From assembly GCA_945905295.1 (NCBI GenBank), contig CAMDPX010000013.1:1-56836 (forward strand): 56,836 nucleotides of DNA, in the 5' to 3' direction. Each line of letters starts with the position of its first letter. The stretch's first letter is position 1. Positions 8,695-17,580 of the stretch are shown here, piece by piece. Both the position numbers and the translations under genes were made by a program. Under the pieces are notes generated by a model that did no database searches, was not told where the DNA came from, and was given only the letters and a program-made list of their open reading frames with translations. The DNA is from Planctomyces sp. SH-PL62 (GTDB lineage: Bacteria; Planctomycetota; Planctomycetia; Planctomycetales; Planctomycetaceae).

Positions 8695-10104
8695 TCACGC
8701 CAAGATTTCGTGAACGACTCGCCCAGCGACGTCGGTCAATCGGAATGGACGGCCGGCGTAGTTGAACGTCAGACGCTCGTGATCCATGCCAAGCAGATGC
8801 AGCGCGGTCGCATGCAAGTCGTGCATGTGAACTTTGTCCTGCACGGCGTGATGGCCCCACTCGTCGGTCTCTCCGTGAGCGAAGCCGGGCTTCACGCCGC
8901 CTCCGGCCAGCCAGATGGTGAAGCCTCCGGGATTGTGGTCTCGGCCGGTGCCGTTCTTCTCGGCGTATGGCGTGCGGCCGAACTCGCCGCCCCACCAAAC
9001 TAAGGTGTCTTCCAGCAGTCCGCGCTGTTTGAGATCGGTCAGCAACGCGGCAACCGGTTGATCGACTGCCTTCGCGTGATCACCGTGCTTGGGCATGTTG
9101 CTGTGCTGATCCCACGCCGGGTTCGCCGAGTTGTCGGCGTAGTTGACTTGAATGTATCTCACGCCCGACTCGGCCAAGCGTCGAGCCATCAAGCACTGCC
9201 GGCCGAAGTCGTCGGTGGGTTTCTGGTCGATGCCGTACATCGCCAGCGTCTCTTTGGACTCGCGGTTGAGATCGAACACTTCCGGTGCGTAATTCTGCAT
9301 CCGGTGCCCCAACTCGAACGAATCGAGCACCGCTTGCAGTTCGTTGTCGCCGGGATGTTGGACCACCTGCTCGGCATTGAGCGACCGGATCAATTCGAAA
9401 CGTTCGCGCTGCTCGGCCAGCGAGAGCCGGTCGTTGCTGAGGTTTCGCACCTGAGCTTCTTTCGTCGGGATCCCCGCGCGGCCAATCGCCGTCCCCTGAT
9501 AGACCGGCGGCAAGAATGCGCTCCCGAAGTTTCTCGGTCCGCCATTCGCAATCGCCGGGCAAATCGACACGAAGCCCGGCAGGTTCTGGCTCTCGGTCCC
9601 CAAGCCGTAGCTGATCCAAGCTCCGACGGAGGGCCGAATCAAATTTGTGGAACCGGTGTGTAAGAACAATGTCGCCGGCCCGTGAGCGACTCCTTCGGTG
9701 TGCATGCTGCGGATCATGCACAGGTCATCGACATGCTCGGCCATGTGCGGGAAGAGTTCCGACGCCCAGCGGCCGCACTCGCCATGCTGCCGGAATTTCC
9801 ACAGCGGCTTCATGACACGGTGCTGCACGATCTTGCCGGTCTTGGCCAGCGTCCGAGCATCATCGAACTCGCGCATCTGGCCGTCGTGTTGATCGAGGAG
9901 CGGCTTGTAATCAAACGAATCGACATGGCTAACTCCCCCGGCCATGAACAGAAAAATCATCCGCTTTGCCCGCGCCGGATGCAGCGTAGTCTTCGCAGCC
10001 AGAGGATTCCCGGCCGCACTGGCGGACTGAGCCAACCCGGCCAGCGCGAGATGCCCGAAACCACAGGCGACCGTTTGGAGAGCACGGCGACGGGAAGCAT
10101 TCAT
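8695..10104 (-). CDS. DUF1501 family protein (sulfatase-like, Tat-exported)
   Basis: 469 residues. It begins MNASRRRALQTVACGFGHLA, an RR-containing N-terminus with a hydrophobic stretch, typical of Tat export in this family. DUF1501 proteins have an alkaline-phosphatase/sulfatase-like fold. Visible family segments are MIFLFMAGGVSHVDSFDYKP, WISYGLGTESQNLPGFV, WWGGEFGRTPY and GRDHNPGGF. In planctomycetes the gene is usually paired with a DUF1549/DUF1553 cytochrome-like gene. No such partner is adjacent here: the neighbours are a secreted protein downstream and, after 250 bases, rpsT in the other direction. The substrate is unknown. Confidence 0.9.
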   Translation of the reverse strand: MNASRRRALQTVACGFGHLALAGLAQSASAAGNPLAAKTTLHPARAKRMIFLFMAGGVSHVDSFDYKPLLDQHDGQMREFDDARTLAKTGKIVQHRVMKPLWKFRQHGECGRWASELFPHMAEHVDDLCMIRSMHTEGVAHGPATLFLHTGSTNLIRPSVGAWISYGLGTESQNLPGFVSICPAIANGGPRNFGSAFLPPVYQGTAIGRAGIPTKEAQVRNLSNDRLSLAEQRERFELIRSLNAEQVVQHPGDNELQAVLDSFELGHRMQNYAPEVFDLNRESKETLAMYGIDQKPTDDFGRQCLMARRLAESGVRYIQVNYADNSANPAWDQHSNMPKHGDHAKAVDQPVAALLTDLKQRGLLEDTLVWWGGEFGRTPYAEKNGTGRDHNPGGFTIWLAGGGVKPGFAHGETDEWGHHAVQDKVHMHDLHATALHLLGMDHERLTFNYAGRPFRLTDVAGRVVHEILA

Positions 10105-10357
10105 GGCAAGACCTCGTTTCTCGAATCATTCTTCCGTTACTGAGTGAGTCGTATCCTAGCCGACGAAGGTGACCTCGACAAAATCGTGCCCGAAAAATTC
10201 GAACATGTCCGTCAAAGTCACGCCACGGGCAGCGGTGGCGCGATTCGCTGGCAATCGAGAAAGTCGCCGCCTAGAATCCCGCCCCTTCCGCCGAGTCGGG
10301 ATGCCCCGATCGCCGGTGAGATTTTGGATCTTTTGACCTCGAACCCATAAGTCAGAC

Positions 10358-10636
10358 ATGCCCAACAATCCCAATGCCGCCAAGGCGGACCGCCAAGCTC
10401 AGAAACGCCGCCTGGTCAATCGCTCGCAACATGCGTCGCTGAAGACGCTGATTAAGAAATTCCGAACCTCGCTGGATACGACCGGCAGCGACGCCCCGGC
10501 GGCGACGGTCACGTTGGGTGAAGTCTCCAAGCGACTGGACCAGGCCGGAGCCAAACGGTTGATCCATCCGAACAAGGCCGCACGGCTGAAATCGCGATTG
10601 GCGAAAGCGGCGAACAAGAAGGCGGCCGCTAAGTAG
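10358..10636 (+). CDS. rpsT: 30S ribosomal protein S20
   Basis: 92 residues of very basic sequence. MPNNPNAAKADRQAQKRRL at the start, then a helical Lys/Arg/Ala-rich body ending AANKKAAAK, match bS20, which binds 16S rRNA early in 30S assembly. No strong Shine-Dalgarno is visible just ahead of the ATG, which is not unusual for rpsT. It stands alone between two minus-strand genes and ends in a strong terminator, so it is a single-gene transcription unit. The 250 bases upstream carry its promoter and that of the DUF1501 gene. Confidence 0.95.
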   Translation: MPNNPNAAKADRQAQKRRLVNRSQHASLKTLIKKFRTSLDTTGSDAPAATVTLGEVSKRLDQAGAKRLIHPNKAARLKSRLAKAANKKAAAK

Positions 10637-10667
10637 GCGTCGGCGACTCAAAGACGTCTTTGAATCA

Positions 10668-10722
10668 AAGGCCCCGACGACTGAGGGATTCCGAGATCCC
10701 TCGATCGTCGGGGCCTTGTTTT
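10668..10722 (+). terminator. Intrinsic terminator of rpsT
   Basis: Two stacked stems: outer aaggccccgacga / tcgtcggggcctt and inner gagggat / atccctc, followed by gtttt. It is located 31 bases after the rpsT stop and may also serve the convergent cyclophilin gene. Confidence 0.9.
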
Positions 10723-10784
10723 GCTCTCTGTGCGGTCAAGAAATGAGCCCGGCCTTTTTGAAAAGCCGGGCTTCTCGCTGCATG

Positions 10785-11552
10785 CTACGGTTTATCGCCG
10801 TCCTTGGATTTGCGGTCGTCGAGCGGCGGGTCTTCGGTTGTTTTCGCTTCGCCAGTCGCGGCAGAAGTTTCGACGAAGCTTGCTCTCTTGATCGAGTCGA
10901 GCCCAGGGAAGGCACTGTCGAGGAAGGCGTTGCCCTCTTTCTGAATGCGACCTTGTTGATCGCTGGCCTTTCCGCCGTACTTGGCATTGAGAGTTTCCAG
11001 AGCTTCCATGCCGGAGAGCACTTTGCCGAACGGCGTGAAGCCGTCCTGATCTAAAGAGGCGTTGTTGACGTAATTCACGAAGATCTGCGTGCTCCGCGAA
11101 TTTGGAAGCCCAGACTTGGCGAACGTCACCATGCCGGGCCGATTCGATTGCAGGTTGCCCCCTGTGGGCCGGTCATCCGGAATGTTGTTGTCACGCCACT
11201 CGTCCATCACCTTGGGATCGCCGTGGATTCCCCACTGCACCATGAATCCGGGAATGACTCGGAAGAAGCGGCAGTCGTCATAGAAGCCGATCTTCACGAG
11301 TTCATAAAACCGCGCGGCACCGTGTGGTGACCAGTCGCGATGAACTTCGATCAGAACGTCTCCCTGCGTCGTTTCCAACTTCACTTGGTACGTCTCTGGA
11401 ACATCTCCGGCCGGCGTGTCGTCAGACTCGACCTGCTTGTCGAGTGGCGGCCCCATTGGCAACGGCAGGTCCGCTTGCTGCGGCGGAGCACACCCCGCCA
11501 ACGTCGCGACGGCGATCGATCCACAAAATTGGCGTCGAGTCAAATTCCACAT
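10785..11552 (-). CDS. Cyclophilin-type peptidyl-prolyl isomerase, predicted lipoprotein
   Basis: 255 residues from ATG 11552. The N-terminus has an RR motif (MWNLTRRQFCG) and a lipobox, ATLAGC, suggesting export and lipid anchoring. The cyclophilin core carries the family blocks GAARFYELVKIGFYDDCRFFRVIPGFMVQ, TFAKSGLPNSRSTQIFVNY and DGFTPFGKVLSGMEAL; the catalytic arginine is in FRVIPGF. Cyclophilins speed proline isomerisation during folding, here outside the cytoplasm. The gene is the second of a tandem pair with 11645-12310, clearly a duplication. An upstream GTG/ATG frame (to 11642) would run through the palindrome between them and is unlikely to be used. Confidence 0.9.
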   Translation of the reverse strand: MWNLTRRQFCGSIAVATLAGCAPPQQADLPLPMGPPLDKQVESDDTPAGDVPETYQVKLETTQGDVLIEVHRDWSPHGAARFYELVKIGFYDDCRFFRVIPGFMVQWGIHGDPKVMDEWRDNNIPDDRPTGGNLQSNRPGMVTFAKSGLPNSRSTQIFVNYVNNASLDQDGFTPFGKVLSGMEALETLNAKYGGKASDQQGRIQKEGNAFLDSAFPGLDSIKRASFVETSAATGEAKTTEDPPLDDRKSKDGDKP

Positions 11553-11563
11553 GAGCCTTCCCT

Positions 11564-11641
11564 TGGAGTGCGGCGTGTCAGCACCGCTTTGGATCTGTGC
11601 AGAGATTTGGAAAGAAAGCGGCGCTGACACACCGCACTCCA
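11564..11641. repeat. Inverted repeat between the two cyclophilin genes
   Basis: Arms 11564-11590 and 11615-11641 (tggagtgcggcgtgtcagca and onward) pair over about 27 bp with two mismatches and a 24-base loop. It fills nearly all of the space between the tandem genes. It has no T-run on the minus side. Confidence 0.9.
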
Positions 11642-11644
11642 CAG

Positions 11645-12310
11645 CTATTTCTGTTTTTTCGCTTCCAGGACCGTCGCCTTCTTGATGAAGTCCAGTCCGG
11701 GATAAGCCTTGTCGAGAAAGGCGTTGCCTTCTCGCTGGATGCGAGGCTGTTGATCGCTGGGGGAGCCTTCGTACTTGGCGTTGAGCTTGTCCACCACATC
11801 CATGCCTTCGACGACCTTCCCAAACGGCGTGAAGCCGTCCGCATCGAGCCGGGCATTGTCGGCGAAGTTGATGAAGAGTTGCGTGGTCCGCGAGTGGGGC
11901 TTGCCGGACTTAGCGAACGTGATATAGCCGCGAGTGTTCGAGGCACGCTCCTTGGCCGGAACGGCGTCGTCTTTGATTTCGGCGTCGCGCCACTTCGACT
12001 GAACTTTGGGATCGCCGTTGATGCCCCATTGCACCATGAAACCGGGGATGACACGAAAGAAACGGCAATCTTCGTAGAAGCCCGCTTTGACGGCGTCGTA
12101 AAACCGAGCGGCCCCATTCGGCGACCACGCGCGAGTGACTTCGATCACGATGTCACCCTTCGAGGTCTCGATCTTCACTTGAAACTTCGCCGGGATGCTG
12201 TCCGGTTGCGGCGTCTTGGGATCTTTGTCGTCGGCTTGCGCCGATTGAATGGCCGAGCCAATCACCGCGGTCGTGGCGACCGTACCGCAAAACTGTCGTC
12301 GAGTAATCAT
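11645..12310 (-). CDS. Cyclophilin-type peptidyl-prolyl isomerase, exported
   Basis: 221 residues from ATG 12310, which has aaagga upstream. The N-terminus MITRRQFCGTVATTAVIGSAIQSAQA is a Tat-like signal with an AQA cleavage site and no lipobox, unlike its neighbour. The core repeats the same cyclophilin blocks (GAARFYDAVKAGFYEDCRF, FRVIPGFMVQWG, DGFTPFGKVVEGMDVV). Identity with the downstream copy is high across the domain, so this is a tandem duplication with divergence in anchoring: one soluble, one lipid-anchored. The upstream neighbour in the same direction is the DUF6807 gene, 40 bases away, so the three may share a transcript. Confidence 0.92.
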   Translation of the reverse strand: MITRRQFCGTVATTAVIGSAIQSAQADDKDPKTPQPDSIPAKFQVKIETSKGDIVIEVTRAWSPNGAARFYDAVKAGFYEDCRFFRVIPGFMVQWGINGDPKVQSKWRDAEIKDDAVPAKERASNTRGYITFAKSGKPHSRTTQLFINFADNARLDADGFTPFGKVVEGMDVVDKLNAKYEGSPSDQQPRIQREGNAFLDKAYPGLDFIKKATVLEAKKQK

Positions 12311-12349
12311 CGAGAATCCTTTCAAGAAGAACGTGGTTGAAACAATCGA

Positions 12350-13279
12350 CTATTCAGAGGCTTTCAAAAACTGAGCGTTGACGTCGGGCAGCTTCGCGGA
12401 CGCGGCGTCGCCGGTGTGGAAGAAGATGCCATAACGAATCCGCGGTCCCGAGCCTTTCGGGAAGACATCGTCCACCGGTTTCTCTTGGTTGTTCGTGTAG
12501 GCCGCCTCGCCGAAGGGGCTGACCGAGAACAGGCCGTAGTTGCGGACGTGATAACGGCTCGGCCGGAAATTCTTCGGATGATCGAAGATTGTCACGCCGA
12601 AAATTTTGCCATCGACCGGGCCGACGTAATCCACCCACGCCGAGCGTTGGCCCCAGCATTCCTTCGAGCCGTTCTTGCCGTCGGCATTCGTGATGACGCC
12701 GCTCCCTTTGTCTTCGCGCATCGACTCGGCGATGCGGAAGCCGAGTAGTCCTTCCTTCGTGTCTCGGAAGTTGACTTTGCTATTGCCCATGCGGAGGTCA
12801 ATGTCGTAGGTCAGCAGCCGATTCGCGTGGATGCCGATCGTCGTCGTTTCGATCAGCACGGCTTGCCCATCGGGGCCGAGCCAATGATTCTCGGCCTTGA
12901 GCTTCGCCGGGTTCCCTTCGGCGACGAGCAATTCGAGGCTGCGGTTTTCAATCTTCCCTTTCTCAGCCCAGAACTTGATCTCGTTGACTTCATCCACCGA
13001 GACCCAGATCCCTTTGTGATGCGGATGGTCCCCCTTGTAGTCCTCGCCGACGATCGGCCGGGAGAGTTGCGTGCCGGCCAGCTTCACCGGCGAGAAGAAC
13101 GGCTTCGGTAGCGACTTGGCGAATTGATACGTCGCGAATTCTTCGCCGTTGATCGTGACGGCAACCGTGTCGCCGCTGCGAACCAACTTGACCGTGTCCG
13201 CCGCGAAGGTGCTGGCAGACGAGACGAAGACCAAAACTCCCCAGACGACCAACATCGTGTACTTCGTTCGCAGGTTCAT
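12350..13279 (-). CDS. DUF6807 (PmoA-like) secreted protein
   Basis: 309 residues from ATG 13279, with gaggag upstream. An open frame extends 172 codons further but passes through palindromic repeats and has no coding character. Residues 1-24 form a signal peptide ending SASTFAA. The body has the PmoA-like/DUF6807 pattern: VTINGEEFATYQF, SRPIVGEDYKGDHPHHKGIWVSVDEVN with the DHPHHKG block, and HVRNYGLFSVSPFGEAAYTN. The family is common in planctomycetes beside oxidoreductases and sugar-related genes; no enzymatic role is established. The histidine cluster suggests metal or ligand binding. Confidence 0.85.
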   Translation of the reverse strand: MNLRTKYTMLVVWGVLVFVSSASTFAADTVKLVRSGDTVAVTINGEEFATYQFAKSLPKPFFSPVKLAGTQLSRPIVGEDYKGDHPHHKGIWVSVDEVNEIKFWAEKGKIENRSLELLVAEGNPAKLKAENHWLGPDGQAVLIETTTIGIHANRLLTYDIDLRMGNSKVNFRDTKEGLLGFRIAESMREDKGSGVITNADGKNGSKECWGQRSAWVDYVGPVDGKIFGVTIFDHPKNFRPSRYHVRNYGLFSVSPFGEAAYTNNQEKPVDDVFPKGSGPRIRYGIFFHTGDAASAKLPDVNAQFLKASE

Positions 13280-13314
13280 CGGCAGTGGCTCCTCGAAAGG
13301 GATCGGCTTATCGT

Positions 13315-13377
13315 GGTGCAGGCGGCTCGCCGGCACAGAAATCGAATTCCACTCGGTGCAGGCGAGCCGCCCGCACC
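13315..13377. repeat. Inverted repeat upstream of the DUF6807 gene
   Basis: Arms 13315-13331 and 13361-13377 (ggtgcaggcggctcgcc) pair 16 of 17; gaattc lies in the loop. It lies 36 bases upstream of the DUF6807 start codon and so in its 5' untranslated region or promoter. Confidence 0.8.
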
Positions 13378-13487
13378 TCGGCGATGAGTATGGCCACTGA
13401 GCTTCGCAAATGAAAAGTGAAACGCCATCCGCAAACCAATCGAATTCGACGCCGAAAAACCAGCCACTGTGATTCATTCCTCTGACT

Positions 13488-13520
13488 CCATTCCTCTGCC
13501 AAGACTTGCCAGAGGAATGG
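13488..13520. repeat. Short hairpin upstream of the DUF1295 gene
   Basis: ccattcctctg (13488-13498) pairs with cagaggaatgg (13510-13520). The element attcctctg is also directly repeated just before it. It lies 28 bases upstream of ATG 13548. Confidence 0.7.
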
Positions 13521-13547
13521 GGCCAGAAGATGTCCTGAGGAGATTTG

Positions 13548-14327
13548 ATGTCCCCGTTCGCACAAACTTTGCTGGCCACGTTGGCAGTCGTGTTGGCGAC
13601 GCTGTTCGTGCTGTGGTTGCTCAGTGTTGCCAAGCGCGATGCCAGCATCATCGATCCGTTTTGGGGGACCGGCTTCGTGCTCGTGGTATGGACGACGTTC
13701 GCGCTGAATCCGCAGGAACCGCCCCGTTCACTGCTGCTGGCGGTGCTGACCACGATTTGGGGAGCGCGGTTGTCGCTGTTTCTGCTGTGTCGCAACTGGG
13801 GGCACGGCGAGGACCGTCGCTATCAAGCGATGCGTGTTCAACACGGCCAGCGTTTCTGGTGGGTCAGTCTGATCTCCGTCTATTTGCTGCAAGGGATCAT
13901 CTTGTGGTTCGTGTCGTTGCCGATTCAGGTCGCGCTTGTCACTGCGTCTGATGCGCCGTTGAGTTGGCTGGATGCGATCGGGGCCGCGTTGTGGGGGACC
14001 GGCGTGTTCTTCGAGACGGTCGGTGATTGGCAGTTGGCACGCTTCAAAGCCAATACGGCGAACGTGGGTCGAGTCATGGATCGTGGGCTGTGGCGGCTGA
14101 CTCGGCATCCGAATTACTTCGGCGACTTCTGTGTCTGGTGGGGCGTGTTCCTGATCGCCGCGTCGAGCGGAGCTTGGTGGACGGTGCTGAGTCCGCTGGT
14201 GATGTCGGTGTTGCTGCTGAAGGTGTCGGGAGTGACGCTGCTCGAAAAAACGATCACCGAGCGCCGGCCGGATTACGCGGCATATCAAGCGCGAACGAAT
14301 GCGTTCTTTCCGGGGCCGCCAAAGTAG
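13548..14327 (+). CDS. DUF1295 / steroid 5-alpha-reductase-like membrane protein
   Basis: 259 residues from ATG 13548, with gaggag seven bases upstream; the codon three positions earlier is TTG and less likely. It has about six membrane helices. The C-terminal signature GLWRLTRHPNYFGDFCVWWGVFL and the final RRPDYAAYQARTNAFFPGPPK are diagnostic of the DUF1295 family, related to steroid reductases and isoprenylcysteine methyltransferases. Family members are thought to reduce or modify lipids using NADPH; the substrate here is unknown. It converges on the VWA gene, with repeat DNA between them. Confidence 0.9.
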   Translation: MSPFAQTLLATLAVVLATLFVLWLLSVAKRDASIIDPFWGTGFVLVVWTTFALNPQEPPRSLLLAVLTTIWGARLSLFLLCRNWGHGEDRRYQAMRVQHGQRFWWVSLISVYLLQGIILWFVSLPIQVALVTASDAPLSWLDAIGAALWGTGVFFETVGDWQLARFKANTANVGRVMDRGLWRLTRHPNYFGDFCVWWGVFLIAASSGAWWTVLSPLVMSVLLLKVSGVTLLEKTITERRPDYAAYQARTNAFFPGPPK

Positions 14328-14328
14328 A

Positions 14329-14473
14329 CCAGTCACTCCGTGACTGGAACGTTCGAGTCACGGAGAGGCTGTGAAGTTTTCGTGGAGCACGTTTTCAACG
14401 TGCTCGAAAATAGGCTGATTGGGCACGTTGAAAACGTGCCCCACGTCATTTATTCACAGCCTCGGAGTGACTC
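14329..14473. repeat. Nested inverted repeats between convergent genes
   Basis: A perfect palindrome ccagtcactccgtgactgg (14329-14347), then outer arms 14355-14375 / 14453-14473 (18 of 21 paired) enclosing inner arms 14382-14403 / 14422-14443 (gtggagcacgttttcaacgt and onward). The right outer arm overlaps the last codons of the VWA gene. Confidence 0.85.
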
Positions 14474-16358
14474 TTCTACTTTTCCCGACTGGCCGCAGGA
14501 CATGCCAGTCGGCGAACGCGGACAGCAGGATGAGCACGATGCCGACCAGGATCATCCACGTCAGCGGCTGATCGATTTGAAAGCCGCCGAGCGACGACGT
14601 TTCTTCCTTCGGTTCGCGGCGGCCGGGACGCAGGCCGGTGAGCGTAGATTCGTCCGCGTCGTAGAAGTTGACGGCGAACTCTCCGAGTGGATGATCGCCA
14701 TCGAGGATCGTGTAGACGGCGGCTTCATCCAGCGGCGGCACTTCCACAATCGTCGCTCGCGCGAGCGGTCGCTTCTGATTGCCGTGGACCAGCAGCAGCG
14801 GACGCGCCGCCGAGTCCTTCGAGTTGTCCACCGTCTTCGCAGCATCAGCGGCTAAAGTTGTTGCGGCGGGCGGAGCATCCTCGATCAAGCGGAAACGAAT
14901 CTCTTCGTTCAGCCGGTAATTCCAGCGGCGCAGGCCCGGCAGGTTGTCGCGCCGGAGTTCGATCAGATTGCTGAGCAAGATCGGCCAGTCGGGACTCTCG
15001 GCGAGGTTCGTGCGTGCGAAGTCCAGGTTCAGCAAGTAGGCCGTCGTGCGCGTGCCGTTCAGACGCGACAGCAGCGGATGCTGTCCGGCCGTGATGATCG
15101 GTGCGACATCCAATTTCAGCGGCTGCACTCCGCCCCAGACGACGCCGCTCAGCGTCAGTCCGTCGAGCAACGGGTTTTGTTTTTCGAGGATGTACGGCCC
15201 GATCAAATCGGTCGCGGCTTTGCGAGCCGTGTCGCTCGGATCGAACGGCCCGATCCCCAGCCACCACAGCTCGCGGCGCGACGGCGGCGATGGCTGAGCC
15301 GGTGCGATGATCAGCTCCGCGGATTCGACATCACTCAGCGACACATCGGGGACGCCGCGCAGCACACGCTGCACGGCTTTCAGCGAGGGCGAATCTTTCG
15401 GCAGTGCGACGGCGACATGCAGCGTGCGAACTTTCGGCTCGATCAACTCGATGCGATCGTCCAGCGGCAATCCGTCACCGATCGTCTCCGTCTTGATGAT
15501 GAGCCGTCCCAGTCCACCGGGGACTTCCACTTCGAGCGGCGCGGCGACTCCTGCCGCCAACGAGATCGTCTGTTGAAAAACCGACTGCTCGCCGACCGCT
15601 CCGGCGACGCGCACATTCGCCGCGCGCTGACCATGATTCGTCAGCCGGATGAAGACACGCCCCTTCGCCGTGCGCGAATCGAAATCCCAGCGCGCGGCCG
15701 AAATCGACACGTTCTCCAACGCGCGGCCCACGGAGACGATCTCCATCAATTGCGGCACCGCGACTTTTTCGTCCGGCACCACGTCCGTCAGAAACAGCAA
15801 CTGGCCGGTCTCTGCCGCTAACTGCGCGGCTAAGTCCCACGTCGGTTGAAAGTCATGCTTCGGCAGCGCGGGACGCCAATCGTCGAGCTTCGGTTTCGCT
15901 TCGTCCCAGACAACCGCCGGGCCGGCGAGCATCTCTGGACGACGTCCGGTTCGCAGCAAGGTGACGACGCTGCCGCGCGGCAATCGCTGGACTCGCCGAT
16001 CTAACTCGACCACCGCCGCGTCACGAAACGATTTCTCCTCCAACCCCGGCGGACGCGACGACATCGACGCCGAGTTGTCGAGCACCACCACCAGATGCAC
16101 GACCTTGCCCACATCACCCCAACGCGGATCGGACAAGACCAGCGAGAGAATTAACGCCGCCAGCAACTCACAGATCAGCGACGGTGTGATCGGCAGTCGC
16201 TCGCGCGTGCGGCCAGCCGTGGTCGTATGCGTCTCGACGCCCCACAGGTGCAGGCCCGCAACAAACAAGGGTGGATAGCGCCGATGATAAAGGTGAATCA
16301 CCACGATCAACGGCAAGGCCACCAGCCCCAGTAAGCCCCACGGATTCGCGAAGTACAT
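14454..16358 (-). CDS. BatA-like protein with von Willebrand A domain
   Basis: 634 residues from ATG 16358. It opens MYFANPWGLLGLVALPLIV followed by HLYHRRYPP, the BatA/aerotolerance N-terminal domain with two membrane helices. A VWA domain follows with the MIDAS motif DNSAS (HLVVVLDNSASM). The middle is a long beta-rich periplasmic region, and a last helix ends WMILVGIVLILLSAFADWHVL. Such proteins usually sit in an operon with MoxR and DUF58 genes; none is adjacent. The last residues (RRVTPRL) are encoded by a repeat arm. Gene 16587 diverges from it. The role is probably in envelope complex assembly, by analogy. Confidence 0.85.
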   Translation of the reverse strand: MYFANPWGLLGLVALPLIVVIHLYHRRYPPLFVAGLHLWGVETHTTTAGRTRERLPITPSLICELLAALILSLVLSDPRWGDVGKVVHLVVVLDNSASMSSRPPGLEEKSFRDAAVVELDRRVQRLPRGSVVTLLRTGRRPEMLAGPAVVWDEAKPKLDDWRPALPKHDFQPTWDLAAQLAAETGQLLFLTDVVPDEKVAVPQLMEIVSVGRALENVSISAARWDFDSRTAKGRVFIRLTNHGQRAANVRVAGAVGEQSVFQQTISLAAGVAAPLEVEVPGGLGRLIIKTETIGDGLPLDDRIELIEPKVRTLHVAVALPKDSPSLKAVQRVLRGVPDVSLSDVESAELIIAPAQPSPPSRRELWWLGIGPFDPSDTARKAATDLIGPYILEKQNPLLDGLTLSGVVWGGVQPLKLDVAPIITAGQHPLLSRLNGTRTTAYLLNLDFARTNLAESPDWPILLSNLIELRRDNLPGLRRWNYRLNEEIRFRLIEDAPPAATTLAADAAKTVDNSKDSAARPLLLVHGNQKRPLARATIVEVPPLDEAAVYTILDGDHPLGEFAVNFYDADESTLTGLRPGRREPKEETSSLGGFQIDQPLTWMILVGIVLILLSAFADWHVLRPVGKSRRVTPRL

Positions 16359-16586
16359 TGAAATCAACTCCGAGCGGTCTTTCGCAGAGCGCGTCACAGC
16401 TAGCGCCAGTTTTGCGAAGGTCTCTGCAAACGGCAATCAGTGCGAGATCGGAGTCTCTGAGAAGCCCCTGGCTTTTCCTCAGAAGAGGTGACGTCGGCCA
16501 AGCAAGAGGCTAGGCTGCTCACGCGATGCACCGCTGGACGGGGTCGTGCGGTCGCATTTCTTGATCACTCACGCAGGAGATTTCTC

Positions 16587-17555
16587 ATGCCTCGCATCGT
16601 TCGTCCGTGGTTGGGTTGGTCGTTGATGTTGTCACTGTCCGCTGTGGGGTTCTGCGGTTGTTCCTCAGAGGAACCGGCAGCGGCCCCCGCGGCCAACAAT
16701 CAGGCACAAGCGAATGCTCCCGCAATGGTGGGTGCAATGCCGCCCGGTATGCCGGGAGCACCCGGCGGAATGCCAGGCGCACCGGGTGGAATGCCAGGCG
16801 CACCGGGTGCGATGCCAGGCGCACTCGTCCCGCCGCCAGGCGCGGTTGCGGGAGCACCGGCGGTCGCGCCGGACGCAGCGGCTGCGTTCGCCGGAGCGCC
16901 CGGCGGTGCCGTCGTGGCTCCGGGAGCACTGGCGGTCGCACCAGCAGTCGCGCCGGACGCAGCGGCGGCATTCGCGGGAGCGCCCGGCGGTGCCGTCGTG
17001 GCTCCAGGAGCAGCAGCGGCCGCGCCGGCAGCACCCGGAGCAGCGGCCGCATTCGCGGGAGCACCAGGCGGTGCCGTCGTGGCTCCGGCAGCGCCAGCGG
17101 CCGCACCAGGCGCAGCGGCTGCGTTTGCGGGAGCACCAGGCGCAGTGGGTGCGGCACCGGGAGCTCCAGGGGCACCGGGAGCGGCCGGCGGTCCAGGTGG
17201 TGCTCAAAACCCGCAGTCGCAACCGGGAACATTCGGGTTCCCAGCCGAGAAAGTGGCGCTCACCCTGATGAGAGGCGACATCACCGGTTTGGAAGAATTC
17301 ATCAGCGCGAAGTGCAAGGGGCCACTCGGCGACGTTCGCGATGGCAAGGCGACGGAGAAGCAGATCGATGACCTCAAGAAGACGTTTACTGGCCTCAAGG
17401 AAGGGAGCAAGCCGCGAAATGAAGGTGGCACTTGGTCGCTCTCAGTTCGCAATGCCGACAACGCCCTCATCAGCTTCAAGGTCAAGAAGGAAGGCGAGGA
17501 CTACAAAGTCATCGAGATGACGGTCAAAGCGGGAACCGCCAAGAAAAATCGCTAA
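16587..17555 (+). CDS. Ala/Gly/Pro-rich low-complexity lipoprotein
   Basis: 322 residues from ATG 16587 (aggaga six bases upstream). The signal peptide ends VGFCGCSS, a likely lipobox region with acylated Cys. About residues 50-215 are low complexity: short GMPGAPG units, then longer units around AAAFAGAPGGAVVAPG repeated about five times. The underlying DNA (16740-17190) is tandemly repeated. The last 105 residues form an ordinary charged domain, FPAEKVALTLMRGDITGLEEF to the end, unrecognised. The design suggests a surface-anchored domain on a flexible stalk. Start and reading frame are well supported by the ordered C-terminus. Confidence 0.85.
   Translation: MPRIVRPWLGWSLMLSLSAVGFCGCSSEEPAAAPAANNQAQANAPAMVGAMPPGMPGAPGGMPGAPGGMPGAPGAMPGALVPPPGAVAGAPAVAPDAAAAFAGAPGGAVVAPGALAVAPAVAPDAAAAFAGAPGGAVVAPGAAAAAPAAPGAAAAFAGAPGGAVVAPAAPAAAPGAAAAFAGAPGAVGAAPGAPGAPGAAGGPGGAQNPQSQPGTFGFPAEKVALTLMRGDITGLEEFISAKCKGPLGDVRDGKATEKQIDDLKKTFTGLKEGSKPRNEGGTWSLSVRNADNALISFKVKKEGEDYKVIEMTVKAGTAKKNR
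16740..17190 (+). repeat. Coding tandem repeats (Ala/Gly/Pro units)
   Basis: First copies of ggaatgccaggcgcaccggg, then larger units containing ggcggtgccgtcgtggctcc at about 16903, 16987 and 17069. Copy number is likely variable between strains, as with other coding minisatellites. Confidence 0.8.
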
Positions 17556-17580
17556 CGCCTTGAGAGTTTGGGTTTCGCAG

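Noticed and set aside
12350-13795. 481-codon version of the DUF6807 gene
   Set aside because: The extra 172 codons cross two palindromes, lack coding character, and would bury the signal peptide.
16585-17371. Overlapping ORFs in the Ala/Gly/Pro repeat region
   Set aside because: Repeats of low complexity create open frames on both strands; only the frame with signal peptide and ordered C-terminus is credible.
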